Positions 42,800 through 50,881 of a stretch of 50,881 bases of DNA are shown in pieces. Each line of letters starts with the position of its first letter. The stretch's first letter is position 1. The position numbers and the translations under genes were made by a program. The DNA is taken from assembly GCA_945869365.1 (NCBI GenBank), contig CAMBOW010000003.1, positions 1-50,881 on the forward strand, read 5' to 3'. The notes under the pieces were generated by a model, which saw nothing but the letters and a program-made list of their open reading frames with translations, did not search any database and was not told where the DNA came from. Origin of the DNA: Flavobacterium psychrophilum (GTDB taxonomy: Bacteria; Bacteroidota; Bacteroidia; Flavobacteriales; Flavobacteriaceae).

Positions 42800-43564
42800 T
42801 TATTGAAGCAAGTATTGTTCTCCCAAATCAGCAAATGAAATAAATAGGTCTATTGGGCCTTGGGCATAACACGCCACTTCGTAGGTATTGTAATGAAAAA
42901 GAATGCCTTTTTCATTGATGATGAAGTTTTTGGGTAAAATAAATCGGTCATCGGTAAAAAAATAACCGGCCTCAGTAAGCGAAGAATTTGCGGCTATTTT
43001 GAGTTGCTTTCTAAATTTGTCCTCGACCAATTTGGTCAGTTGGGCCCTGTCCAAAAACACATCAGTGAGTTTATACGTTTGGCCGCTTTCGGGATTAAAC
43101 AACAGCGATTCAGTAGCGCCATAACCGTGTGCGCCGCCTGTAAACAAATAATAGTCTACTGTTACATTGAGCAATTTTTTGGATTGGAAATTTATTTTGG
43201 CGGTCGCTTGGGCCTCCCACGAAGGCAAACTGTCTTGTTTGAGCTCGTCTTTGATTTGGGAATAATTGGTCACAAACGAATTGACCAAAGCGTCGTAATT
43301 TTTTACTTCTAGGATTTTTTCGGCCGTGTAAACGCTGTTGCATAAGGTAGTAAAAATTCGTTTATTTATGGCTTGTTCTACTGGGTCATTGCCTTCAAAA
43401 TGGGTGATTTCTAAGTTTATTTTAGCTTCATTATAGATTGCCGAGGTATCCGCCGATGTGGCTTTGTAATAGGTTTGGGAGCTGGTTCTCCATTCTTTGG
43501 CACAACTGGCCAAAAGCAAGGGAATACTCAAAAAAAGCAATCGGAATGTGGAGCTATTTTTCAT
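42800..43564 (-). CDS. DUF4163/DUF3298 domain lipoprotein
   Basis: This 254-residue lipoprotein has the lipobox LASC (Cys21). A DUF4163-like region precedes DUF3298, whose block includes TGGAHGYGATESLLFNPESG and LTDVFLDRAQ. The C-terminus has LPKNFIINEKGILFHYNTYEVACYA-type strands. Related proteins include RsiV-like anti-sigma ectodomains that bind lysozyme, but this one has no anti-sigma part. It is first in a minus-strand group with the ArsC-like and DMT genes. Confidence 0.9.
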   Translation of the reverse strand: MKNSSTFRLLFLSIPLLLASCAKEWRTSSQTYYKATSADTSAIYNEAKINLEITHFEGNDPVEQAINKRIFTTLCNSVYTAEKILEVKNYDALVNSFVTNYSQIKDELKQDSLPSWEAQATAKINFQSKKLLNVTVDYYLFTGGAHGYGATESLLFNPESGQTYKLTDVFLDRAQLTKLVEDKFRKQLKIAANSSLTEAGYFFTDDRFILPKNFIINEKGILFHYNTYEVACYAQGPIDLFISFADLGEQYLLQ

Positions 43565-43645
43565 TGGAATGACGGGATAAAAAAAATATAATAAACGCGT
43601 TTACATTTAATGGTAAAGGTAGTTTTTCAGTATACAATTAAACAA

Positions 43646-43653
43646 TAACTTTG
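43646..43653 (+). promoter_or_regulatory. -7 element of the cystathionine enzyme gene
   Basis: TAACTTTG fits TAnnTTTG and lies 17 bp upstream of the ATG. A GTATAC box lies just upstream (43630-43635). Confidence 0.5.
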
Positions 43654-43670
43654 CCAAAAAAATTGGGTCT

Positions 43671-44813
43671 ATGAAATTTAATACCAAAACCATCCACGGG
43701 GGCCAACACCACGATCCCTCAACCGGAGCTGTTATGCCTCCCGTATACCAAACCTCCACCTATGTGCAAACCAGTCCCGGACAACCCGTAAGTGATTACG
43801 AATACAGCCGGGCCTCAAATCCTACCCGGACAGCCTTAGAAAACGCCTTGGCCAGTATAGAAAATGGCGCGCGTGGTTTGGCTTTTTCTTCGGGTTTGGC
43901 AGCCACCGATTGCGTATTGCGCTCTTTTAAAGCCGGCGACGAAATTATTGCCATGGACGATTTGTATGGCGGAACTTATCGATTATTTACTCGCATTTAT
44001 AAAAACTCAGGCTTGGTGTTTCATTTTGTTGACATGAATGATTTGGATGCTTTTCAGGCCTTGATTAACGAAAACACCAAAATGGTTTGGGTAGAAACAC
44101 CCACCAATCCGTTAATGAAATTGGCCGATATTGCGGCCATTGCGGCCATCACCAAAAAACAGCAAATTCTATTTGCGGTTGACAATACGTTTGCAACACC
44201 CTATTTACAAAAACCCTTAGACCTAGGTGCCGATTTGGTGATGCATTCGGCTACCAAATATTTGGGCGGACATTCTGATGTAATTGCAGGAGCGCTCGTT
44301 GCCAAAACCGCCGAATTGGGCGAACAATTGCATTTTCAGCAGTTTGCCTCGGGTGCCACCTTGGGACCCATGGACAGTTTTTTGGTTTTACGCGGCATCA
44401 AAACCTTACATTTACGGGTACAACGCCATTGTGAAAACGGCGAAAAAGTTGCCGAATTTCTTGCTAATCATTCAAAAGTAAATACTGTGTATTATCCAGG
44501 TTTGGCTAGCCATCCACAACACGCTTTGGCGCAAAAACAGATGAGCGGCAACGGCGGCATGGTTTCCTTTACTTTTGCCTCAGGGAGCAAAGCTGACGCG
44601 ATTTCGTTCTTAGAAAAACTTCAGGTGTTTACCCTCGCCGAATCCTTAGGTGGTGTTGAATCCTTAGCTAACCATCCGGCCTTAATGACGCACGCTTCGA
44701 TTCCGGAAGATGTGAGAAAGAAAGGCGGTATTTCAGATGATTTAGTTCGACTGAGTGTGGGTATAGAAGATATTGACGACCTCCTTGCCGATTTGGCTCA
44801 GGCCTTAGCCTAA
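43671..44813 (+). CDS. Cystathionine gamma-synthase-type PLP enzyme
   Basis: This is a Cys/Met metabolism PLP enzyme of 380 residues. The PLP lysine is Lys196 in HSATKYLGGHSDVIAG. YEYSRASNPTRTALE, AFSSGLAATD and the C-terminal SLGGVESLANHPALMTHAS are family motifs. It is probably cystathionine gamma-synthase (MetB); cystathionine beta-lyase or gamma-lyase activity cannot be excluded from sequence. It is a single gene with its own -7 element and a perfect terminator. Confidence 0.93.
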   Translation: MKFNTKTIHGGQHHDPSTGAVMPPVYQTSTYVQTSPGQPVSDYEYSRASNPTRTALENALASIENGARGLAFSSGLAATDCVLRSFKAGDEIIAMDDLYGGTYRLFTRIYKNSGLVFHFVDMNDLDAFQALINENTKMVWVETPTNPLMKLADIAAIAAITKKQQILFAVDNTFATPYLQKPLDLGADLVMHSATKYLGGHSDVIAGALVAKTAELGEQLHFQQFASGATLGPMDSFLVLRGIKTLHLRVQRHCENGEKVAEFLANHSKVNTVYYPGLASHPQHALAQKQMSGNGGMVSFTFASGSKADAISFLEKLQVFTLAESLGGVESLANHPALMTHASIPEDVRKKGGISDDLVRLSVGIEDIDDLLADLAQALA

Positions 44814-44817
44814 ACAG

Positions 44818-44853
44818 AAAAAAGCCCGTTAGCATTTACTAACGGGCTTTTTT
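44818..44853. terminator. Bidirectional terminator between convergent genes
   Basis: AAAAAAGCCCGTTAG pairs perfectly with CTAACGGGCTTTTTT across a 6-nt loop. A-run and T-run on either side let it work for both the plus-strand PLP enzyme and the minus-strand outer-membrane protein gene. Confidence 0.9.
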
Positions 44854-44870
44854 CTGTTTATTGAGATTCT

Positions 44871-45665
44871 CTATTCTATGTAATAAATATATCCCACATT
44901 CAACCAAACCAACCAGTCGTTGGCTTTATTTTCTGGATATAAACTTGGGTTTGGATTTAAACCATCAACCCAGTTTGAAAAGAAATATTGCATACGCATG
45001 TCAATCATTAAATCAGACAAAGGAGCCAATTTGTATCGGGTGCCTACACTTCCTACGATAGACCAAACTGATCCACCTTCGTTTTGTGTCGCATTGTAGT
45101 ATTTGATAGGCGTAGTTGCTGGCGTATTCAATTCTCCATCGCCAATCGTAGACCAAGCTGCTGGATCGTAAAAACTAAATTGTCCGCCCAAACTAACAAA
45201 AGGAGCTAAGCCCCCAATAGTTGCTGTAAAATCGCGGATACTAAATGGGTAATATTCCAATTGCATTCCCAAATTGGTTACTTGAGTACTTCCTCGCATG
45301 GCACGCAATTGGTCATTGAACAAAGCTGTTCTAGACGGGTCAACCCATTCACCATAGTGTTTTAGGAATGTTTTATTAAACGATAATTCGCTGCGTAATT
45401 TAAAGTGATCATTGAAATATGTCTCAGGAGTGTAGCAGTTACATTCTGCTTTGTACGAAAAATTGAGGTAATGAATAATTCCGTATCCGTATCCGGTGTT
45501 TCCCATGTTGGTTGAATAGTCGTTTCTTTGACCATAATCAGATTTAAACGACACTGGACCAACGATGGCTCCAACTTCATGTGAAAATCCAAATTGTGCC
45601 CATGCAGCATTGGAAATTCCCATAAAAAGGAAACAAGCGAGTACGGTGTGTTTTGCTAATTGCAT
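44871..45665 (-). CDS. Outer-membrane beta-barrel-like protein
   Basis: This 264-residue exported protein has a signal peptide (ending AWAQ) followed by alternating beta strands. Early features are FGFSHEVGAIVGPVSFKSDY and GYGIIHYLNFSYK; it ends VWLNVGYIYYIE with an aromatic-rich last strand. It is probably an outer-membrane barrel of an OmpA-barrel-like size, and may be the family NCBI calls THC0290_0291; that name is from memory. No function is known. A TATATTTG element lies on the minus strand at 45687-45694. Confidence 0.83.
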   Translation of the reverse strand: MQLAKHTVLACFLFMGISNAAWAQFGFSHEVGAIVGPVSFKSDYGQRNDYSTNMGNTGYGYGIIHYLNFSYKAECNCYTPETYFNDHFKLRSELSFNKTFLKHYGEWVDPSRTALFNDQLRAMRGSTQVTNLGMQLEYYPFSIRDFTATIGGLAPFVSLGGQFSFYDPAAWSTIGDGELNTPATTPIKYYNATQNEGGSVWSIVGSVGTRYKLAPLSDLMIDMRMQYFFSNWVDGLNPNPSLYPENKANDWLVWLNVGYIYYIE

Positions 45666-45686
45666 ATCGAGTTTTTCAATTCCCGA

Positions 45687-45694
45687 CAAATATA
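45687..45694 (-). promoter_or_regulatory. -7 element of the outer-membrane protein gene
   Basis: TATATTTG on the minus strand, 22 bp upstream of the chosen ATG, supports the start at 45665. Confidence 0.5.
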
Positions 45695-45872
45695 TAAAAA
45701 CATCATACACTTCTAAAAAAAATTCTAAAAAAAGGCTACTTAATTTTAGCTCAATATATTAGAGTGTTTTTTGAGAAATTTTTGCGGGAGCACGTTTGAT
45801 TTTAGAGAGTATAATTTAACCTAAAATCAATAGAAAAATTAAAAAATCATCCCCCGTATTTTCATATTAATG

Positions 45873-45880
45873 TATATTTG
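45873..45880 (+). promoter_or_regulatory. -7 element of gdhA
   Basis: TATATTTG lies 47 bp upstream of the gdhA ATG. The in-frame ATG at 45870 overlaps this element and is therefore unlikely to be used. Confidence 0.55.
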
Positions 45881-45926
45881 TGGCCAATTAACGAAAACGT
45901 TTCTTAACGTCAATAATTTTACAAGT

Positions 45927-47270
45927 ATGTCACAAAGTATTACTGCTTTTATTGAAGCTGTCGCCAAAAGAAATCCCAACGAGCCTGAGTTTATGCAAGC
46001 TGTTAAAGAAGTTGCTGAAACGGTAATTCCTTTTATTGAACAAAATAAAAAATACCAAAACAAAATGTTATTGGAGCGTATGGTTGAAGCCGAACGTGTC
46101 ATCATGTTTCGCGTAACCTGGATAGACGATTCCGGAACTACACAAGTAAACCGCGGCTACCGCATTCAGATGAATTCGGCCATTGGACCATACAAAGGTG
46201 GACTTCGTTTTCATCCTTCGGTAAATTTGAGTATTTTGAAATTCCTTGCTTTTGAACAAACCTTTAAAAATAGCTTGACTACTTTGCCTATGGGCGGTGG
46301 AAAAGGAGGCGCCGATTTTGATCCAAAAGGGAAATCAGACATCGAAATCATGCGTTTTTGCCAAGCGTTTATGACCGAATTGTCGAAGCACATTGGTGCC
46401 GATACCGACGTACCTGCGGGAGATATTGGTGTAGGTGGACGTGAAGTAGGCTACATGTTTGGCCAATACAAAAAATTACGCAACGAATTTACCGGTGTAT
46501 TAACGGGTAAAGGAATTTCATTTGGTGGGTCGTTAATTCGTCCCGAAGCAACCGGATACGGAAACGTATACTTTGCACAAAGTATGTTGGGCACGAAAGG
46601 CGATAGCTTTGCCGGAAAAACTGTCGTGGTTTCGGGATCTGGAAACGTGGCGCAATATGCAGCCGAGAAAGCCACCCAATTGGGCGGAAAAGTAGTTGCC
46701 CTTTCTGATTCTGCAGGCTACATTTATGATGCCGATGGTATTGATGCCGAAAAATTGGCCTTCGTGATGGAAATCAAAAACGTAAATTATGGTCGCATCA
46801 GCGACTATTTGACTAAATATCCTAATGCTAAATACGTAGCAGGCAAACGTCCTTGGGAAGTGAAATGCGACATTGCTTTGCCTTGCGCAACCCAAAACGA
46901 ACTCAACGAAGAAGAAGCCAAGGTATTGGTTGCCAATGGCTGTACCTGTGTGTCTGAAGGCGCCAATATGCCGACTACTCCAGAGGCCGTAGAGGTATTT
47001 CAACACGCAAAAATTTTATTCGCTCCCGGAAAAGCTTCCAATGCTGGTGGTGTAGCCACCTCTGGTTTAGAGATGTCTCAAAACTCCTTGCGATTAAGCT
47101 GGACGAGTGAAGAAGTAGACGAGCGTTTAAAAAACATCATGTTGAACATTCATGCTTCTTGCGTGAAATATGGTGCCGATGCAACTGGCCACATTGATTA
47201 TGTGAAAGGCGCTAACATTGCAGGCTTTGTAAAAGTAGCCGACGCCATGTTGGGGCAAGGGGTTGTATAA
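45927..47270 (+). CDS. gdhA: NADP-specific glutamate dehydrogenase
   Basis: This enzyme makes glutamate from 2-oxoglutarate and ammonia. It has 447 residues, the length of the hexameric NADP type. Motifs include PYKGGLRFHPSVNLSILKFL, PMGGGKGGADFDPKGKSD (catalytic Lys), the DVPAGDIGVGGREVGYMFG block and the Rossmann VVSGSGNVAQYAAEK. The chosen ATG lies downstream of a TATATTTG promoter. A terminator hairpin follows. Confidence 0.98.
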   Translation: MSQSITAFIEAVAKRNPNEPEFMQAVKEVAETVIPFIEQNKKYQNKMLLERMVEAERVIMFRVTWIDDSGTTQVNRGYRIQMNSAIGPYKGGLRFHPSVNLSILKFLAFEQTFKNSLTTLPMGGGKGGADFDPKGKSDIEIMRFCQAFMTELSKHIGADTDVPAGDIGVGGREVGYMFGQYKKLRNEFTGVLTGKGISFGGSLIRPEATGYGNVYFAQSMLGTKGDSFAGKTVVVSGSGNVAQYAAEKATQLGGKVVALSDSAGYIYDADGIDAEKLAFVMEIKNVNYGRISDYLTKYPNAKYVAGKRPWEVKCDIALPCATQNELNEEEAKVLVANGCTCVSEGANMPTTPEAVEVFQHAKILFAPGKASNAGGVATSGLEMSQNSLRLSWTSEEVDERLKNIMLNIHASCVKYGADATGHIDYVKGANIAGFVKVADAMLGQGVV

Positions 47271-47291
47271 AACCAACGCTATATCATTTCT

Positions 47292-47328
47292 AAAGCCTTC
47301 TATTTCTTGGAAACAGAAGGCTTTTTTT
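47292..47328 (+). terminator. Terminator after gdhA
   Basis: AAAGCCTTCT pairs with AGAAGGCTTT across a 13-nt loop and is followed by T residues, 21 bp after the gdhA stop. Confidence 0.85.
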
Positions 47329-47365
47329 CGCACACGAAACACCTCAAAATTCTTTGTGTTTATAC

Positions 47366-47373
47366 TATATTTG
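47366..47373 (+). promoter_or_regulatory. -7 element of the porZ-recO pair
   Basis: TATATTTG lies 20 bp upstream of the porZ ATG and downstream of the gdhA terminator. Confidence 0.55.
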
Positions 47374-47393
47374 CTTCGCTATATGGGCATATT

Positions 47394-49685
47394 ATGAAAA
47401 ACACCTTGCGTCTCCTTTTCCTTATTGGATTCTATCCGTTGCTTTTTGGTCAACCCGCTGCCCTTTGGAAAGGCTATTTTTCATACAATGAAATTAAAGA
47501 TTTAGCCGAATCTACCTCAAAAGTGTATGCGGCCTCAGAAAACGCGCTGTTTTCCCAAGATGTGTTTTCAGAAAACATCAAAACCACCAACACCATAGAC
47601 GGCCTTTCGGGCCAAACCATTTCGGCCATTTACCACAGCGAAACCCAACACAAAACCTTGGTAGGCTATGAGAACGGCTTGCTCATTGTGATTAACGAAC
47701 TGGACGGCTCCATGCGCTCGGTGGTGGATATTATCAACAAGACCTTGCCGCCCACCATCAAAAAAATTAACCACATGATGGAATACCAAAACACCGTGTA
47801 TTTGTCGTGTGATTTTGGCATTGTGGAATACCATTTAGACACGCTCGAATTTGGAGACACCTATTTTATTGGGGATAATGGAACACAAATTAGCGTACAA
47901 CAAACCGCCATATTCAACAACACACTGTATGCCGCTACCTATATAAACGGCATTCGCAAAGCAGCCCTAGACAATCCCAATTTAAATGATTTTAACCAAT
48001 GGACTTCGCTCGACACCAATGGCTGGACGGGAATTGCGGCCTTTAGCAACAGCTTGTTTGCGGTGTCCAATACGGGTTATGCCTACCAATGGAATGGAAC
48101 CAGTTTTGTAAATTTTACCTATTTGTTGGCTCCATCAGTTGATATGCGTGTAAGTAATTCGTATCTCGTATTTACCACCGAAAACAAAGTGTTCGTATAC
48201 GACAGCGACCTGGTTTTGCTGCGACAAATTCAACATACCGAACTCAGTAGTGAGCCGGTTCGATTTAGCTGTGCAGCGGTAAAAAACAACACCATTTATA
48301 TGGGCACAGTCGCCGATGGCTTGCGCACCAATTCTCTAAGTGCCGGTGCATATAACAACATTACCCCTGACGGACCTTTGCGAAACACTATTTTTTCGCT
48401 CACCAAATCCCCCTCTGCCTTATGGGCGGTTTATGGTGATTATACGGTTTCCTATAATCCGTATCCGTTAGATTATTATGGGATCAACAAATGGACCGCC
48501 GACTCGGGCTGGCTCAACCTTAACTACCCCGAAATAGAATCGGCTGTTGGTGCCGAGGTGGCTTCTATCGTTCGGGTGAGTGTGAATCCTGCCGATGAAA
48601 ACCAAGTTTTTGCTAGTTCATTTCATTCGGGTTTAGTAGAGCTAAATCAGGACATTCCCACAACGCTTTTCAACCAAAACAATAGTGGGTTGGAAGCTCC
48701 AACCGTTGCCAACACCGTGCGAATAAACGGAACAGCTTTTGATAAAAATGGCAATTTGTGGGTAACGAATAGCATTGTAAAAAACGGATTGAAAGTAAAA
48801 AAAACTTCGGGGCAATGGCAGTCCTACAACATGGAAACACAGGTTAGCTCTGTAAGCACCTTAAATTTTGGGCGCTTAACCATAGACAAAAACGGCACCA
48901 AGTGGATGTGCACCCGCAGCGATGGGCTTATCGGGTTTAATGAAGGCTACAACAACTTGTTTAAAAAAATAAATTTTGGCTCAGAGTTGGGTAATTTGCC
49001 CTCCAAAGACGTGCGCGTTTCGGCCATCGACAACAACAACCAACTCTGGATAGGTACCCTGCAAGGATTGCGTGTGCTCTCAAGTGTGGATAGTTTTTTG
49101 TCCAACAACCAAATGACAACCTATCCCATCATTATTTTGGAAGACAATTTGGCACAAGAGTTATTATACGAACAATTTATCACCGACATCGAAGTAGATG
49201 GCGCCAACAACAAATGGATTGGCACTGCCGATTCGGGCGTGTTTCAGGTTTCGTCTGATGGCCAACAAACGCTGCATCACTTCACCAGCAGCAATTCGCC
49301 GCTGCCTAGCAACGGCGTAAACGACATCGCCATCGATCCACAATCGGGGGAAGTTTTTTTTGCTACATCCAAGGGCATGGTTTCCTACAAGGGTACCGCG
49401 ACTGCAGCCAACGACGATTTAAACAGCGTATACATTTACCCCAATCCGGTGCGTCCAGACTTTGACGGTACCGTAAAAATAAGCGGCCTCATGGACGACA
49501 CGACTATAAAAATTACCGACATCGAAGGGAATTTGGTGTTTGAAGCCATTGCCCAAGGCGGAACCTTAGAGTGGGACACCACGGCCTTTGGCAAGTACCG
49601 CGTGGCTTCGGGTGTTTATATGTTGTTTATCTCCTCTAAAGATGCGGCACAAACCAACGTCAAAAAAGTGATGATCATCAGATAA
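47394..49685 (+). CDS. porZ: PorZ-like beta-propeller protein with T9SS type A sorting domain
   Basis: This 763-residue exported protein has a signal peptide (LLFLIGFYPLLFG). It then has two beta-propeller regions built from regulator-propeller repeats (WIGTLQGLRVL, KWIGTADSGVFQV, FATSKGMVSYKG). The last 85 residues are a type A C-terminal sorting domain (YIYPNPVRP to the end). This is the layout of PorZ, which in Porphyromonas is part of the type IX secretion attachment complex that delivers A-LPS. The N-terminal WKGYFSYNEIKDLAE fits PorZ. The start is ATG 47394, downstream of a TATATTTG element. It is 9 bp upstream of recO. Confidence 0.85.
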   Translation: MKNTLRLLFLIGFYPLLFGQPAALWKGYFSYNEIKDLAESTSKVYAASENALFSQDVFSENIKTTNTIDGLSGQTISAIYHSETQHKTLVGYENGLLIVINELDGSMRSVVDIINKTLPPTIKKINHMMEYQNTVYLSCDFGIVEYHLDTLEFGDTYFIGDNGTQISVQQTAIFNNTLYAATYINGIRKAALDNPNLNDFNQWTSLDTNGWTGIAAFSNSLFAVSNTGYAYQWNGTSFVNFTYLLAPSVDMRVSNSYLVFTTENKVFVYDSDLVLLRQIQHTELSSEPVRFSCAAVKNNTIYMGTVADGLRTNSLSAGAYNNITPDGPLRNTIFSLTKSPSALWAVYGDYTVSYNPYPLDYYGINKWTADSGWLNLNYPEIESAVGAEVASIVRVSVNPADENQVFASSFHSGLVELNQDIPTTLFNQNNSGLEAPTVANTVRINGTAFDKNGNLWVTNSIVKNGLKVKKTSGQWQSYNMETQVSSVSTLNFGRLTIDKNGTKWMCTRSDGLIGFNEGYNNLFKKINFGSELGNLPSKDVRVSAIDNNNQLWIGTLQGLRVLSSVDSFLSNNQMTTYPIIILEDNLAQELLYEQFITDIEVDGANNKWIGTADSGVFQVSSDGQQTLHHFTSSNSPLPSNGVNDIAIDPQSGEVFFATSKGMVSYKGTATAANDDLNSVYIYPNPVRPDFDGTVKISGLMDDTTIKITDIEGNLVFEAIAQGGTLEWDTTAFGKYRVASGVYMLFISSKDAAQTNVKKVMIIR

Positions 49686-49694
49686 GTAGTTCGT

Positions 49695-50417
49695 ATGCAA
49701 GTCAAAACCAAAGCGATTGTACTTACGGCGATTAAATTTCAGGAAAGCAGTTTGATTGTTAAATGCTTCACCCAATCTGACGGGCTAAAATCCTATCTCA
49801 TTCGGTCGGCCTTTGGATCAAAATCAGCCAAAGTGGGCGGCGCAAAAATTGGCTATTTTCAGCCCATGACACTTCTTGAAATTGACGCGGTGCACAAAAA
49901 CAAAGGCACCTTGGAGCAAGTAAAAGAAGTAAAAATTTACTGGCCCTACCAAACCATTCCAACCGACATCGTGAAAAGTAGCATCCTGCTTTTTTTGGCC
50001 GAAATGCTGCAGCATGCCATACACGAAGAAGAAAAAAACAGTGACTTTTTTGGCTTTTTAGAAGCAGCCTTGTTGTGGTTGGATACCCACCAGGAAACGG
50101 CCAATTTTCATTTGGTTTTGTTATTGAAAGCCACCAAATATTTGGGATTTTACCCCGACACATCCCAAGAGGAATTGCCCTATTTCAATCTGCAGGAAGG
50201 CCAATTTTCAAACACTTTATCCTTGGGTACACTCACGGAACAAGAAACTGACTTGCTTAAAAGAGGTTTGTACTTGCAGTTTGATTCCGATCAGAAATCG
50301 TTTCACGTGAGCGAGCGGCAACAACTGCTAAAAATTATCATTGATTACTTCACACTTCACCTCAGCGGCTTTAAAAAACCCAAATCACTCGAAGTGTTGA
50401 AGGAGGTTTTTAGTTAG
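49695..50417 (+). CDS. recO: DNA repair protein RecO
   Basis: RecO anneals ssDNA and loads RecA through RecFOR. It has 240 residues. The N-terminal OB-fold includes TKAIVLTAIKFQESSLIVKC and GLKSYLIRSAFG. A helical domain follows (SSILLFLAEMLQHAIHEEE). The Cys zinc site found in some RecO proteins is absent, as in many Bacteroidota. It is co-transcribed with porZ. A heptamer array (TTGGCTG type) begins right at the stop codon. Confidence 0.95.
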   Translation: MQVKTKAIVLTAIKFQESSLIVKCFTQSDGLKSYLIRSAFGSKSAKVGGAKIGYFQPMTLLEIDAVHKNKGTLEQVKEVKIYWPYQTIPTDIVKSSILLFLAEMLQHAIHEEEKNSDFFGFLEAALLWLDTHQETANFHLVLLLKATKYLGFYPDTSQEELPYFNLQEGQFSNTLSLGTLTEQETDLLKRGLYLQFDSDQKSFHVSERQQLLKIIIDYFTLHLSGFKKPKSLEVLKEVFS

Positions 50418-50601
50418 CGGTTGGCTGTTGGCTGTTTTGAAGATTGAAAGATTCAGTCTAGTAGAGACCGTTAGGTCCTGAAGCGACGGGATTTCATTGG
50501 AATTTAAATCCGTGCATTCGTGACTTAAAGCTAAAAGCTGATAGTTTTTCTTAGTATACTTCGCAAAACTCCCCTCTTGAGAGGGGTTGGGGGTGTGTTT
50601 T
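50414..50601. repeat. Composite repeat region downstream of recO
   Basis: Three heptamers (two of them TTGGCTG) start at the recO stop (50414-50434). The segment 50441-50483 matches 39250-39292 (36/43) and contains a decayed palindrome. ATCCGTGCATTCGTG (50508-50522) is followed by AGCT heptamers (50529-50542). A GTATAC box is at 50554-50559, and the element with CCCCTCTTGAGAGGGG (50571-50586) is an inverted copy of the one at 1799-1834. No gene is present. Confidence 0.75.
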
Positions 50602-50689
50602 TATAAGTTATAAGTTAACGGTTTACAGTATTTCTTAGATTACATGTTAATTCAAAAATCACATATCAACACTCGTTAATTGTTAATCC

Positions 50690-50881
50690 TTTCTTTTTCC
50701 TTGATGAAAAAGAAACAAAAAATCAAGACCTGGGATTTTCGGCGATCAAAATAGGCTCACTTCCTAAAACTCAAAAACTCCCCCGCTCGCAAACTCGCGG
50801 GCTCAAACAGTTCGAGTTTCTTTACGGTCCCGAAACTTCGGGATCTCCTTTTTGTCCCGACGCTTCGGGACGCCTGCCAAA
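50690..50881. repeat. Dispersed-repeat-like segment, cut by the window edge
   Basis: This non-coding segment holds an imperfect inverted pair, CTTGATGAAAAAGAAAC with a later AAATCAAG. Two REP-like hairpins follow: CCCGAA/TTCGGG (50829-50842) and GTCCCGA/TCGGGAC (50854-50871). From memory, similar text is dispersed in Flavobacterium genomes; I cannot verify that here. No start codon-led ORF of useful length is present. Confidence 0.55.

Overview
The window looks like a chromosomal segment of a Flavobacterium-like member of the Bacteroidota. The evidence is a moderate GC content with AT-rich spacers, Bacteroidota-type promoters (TAnnTTTG at -7, sometimes with TTG at -33) upstream of many genes, a complete MoxR/Bat operon, a PorZ-like type IX secretion protein, an IPExxxVDY-family gene beside pyruvate kinase, and the acpP-fabF-rnc block. 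I see no phage, insertion sequence, CRISPR array, rRNA or tRNA.

Layout. 84-2762 (minus): M20 dipeptidase and an aldo/keto reductase, separated by a repeat-rich spacer. 2984-11978 (plus): moxR, a DUF58 gene, a BatD-like two-TM gene, then batA-batB-batC-batD-batE, tightly packed. 11975-14628: CvpA divergent from a small hypothetical, pheS, and another hypothetical. 14631-17751 (minus): gpsA, an iron-containing alcohol dehydrogenase, and 5-formyl-THF cyclo-ligase. 17920-23547 (plus): uvrC, a patatin/outer-membrane barrel protein, and an APC permease. 23783-28158 (plus): aromatic amino-acid breakdown (hmgA, hppD, a DUF3108 gene, tryptophan 2,3-dioxygenase), with a candidate structured small RNA between hppD and the DUF3108 gene. 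28181-32199 (plus): an M23 lipoprotein, pgi, a small membrane protein, and an RlpA-like protein. 32171-37980 (minus): CYTH, Bax-inhibitor-1, pyk, IPExxxVDY, rnc, fabF and acpP. 38156-39204 (plus): purN and rnhA. 39432-43564 (minus): nadD, gmk, yicC, a DMT transporter, an ArsC-like protein, and a DUF3298 lipoprotein. 43671-50417: a cystathionine gamma-synthase-type enzyme, an outer-membrane protein (minus), gdhA, porZ and recO.

The genes are mostly housekeeping. The unusual signal is in the spacers. Many are built from degenerate 7-bp tandem arrays (CTCACAA, AGTGATT, AGCTGTC, AGTGGGA and TTAAACC classes). These often abut a stop codon, and in two cases (gmk and the FTHF cyclo-ligase) they run into the coding sequence. 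The arrays are combined with other dispersed modules: a CCACGAATGCACGAAT box, GTATAC boxes, a 16-bp CCCCTCTCGAGAGGGG palindrome with a second inverted copy at the far end of the window, and TCCCGAAGCTTCGGGA palindromes. Two further signals deserve attention: the 26276-26394 RNA candidate, which has a 6S-like fold, and a terminator-shaped hairpin inside the start of the rnc coding sequence.
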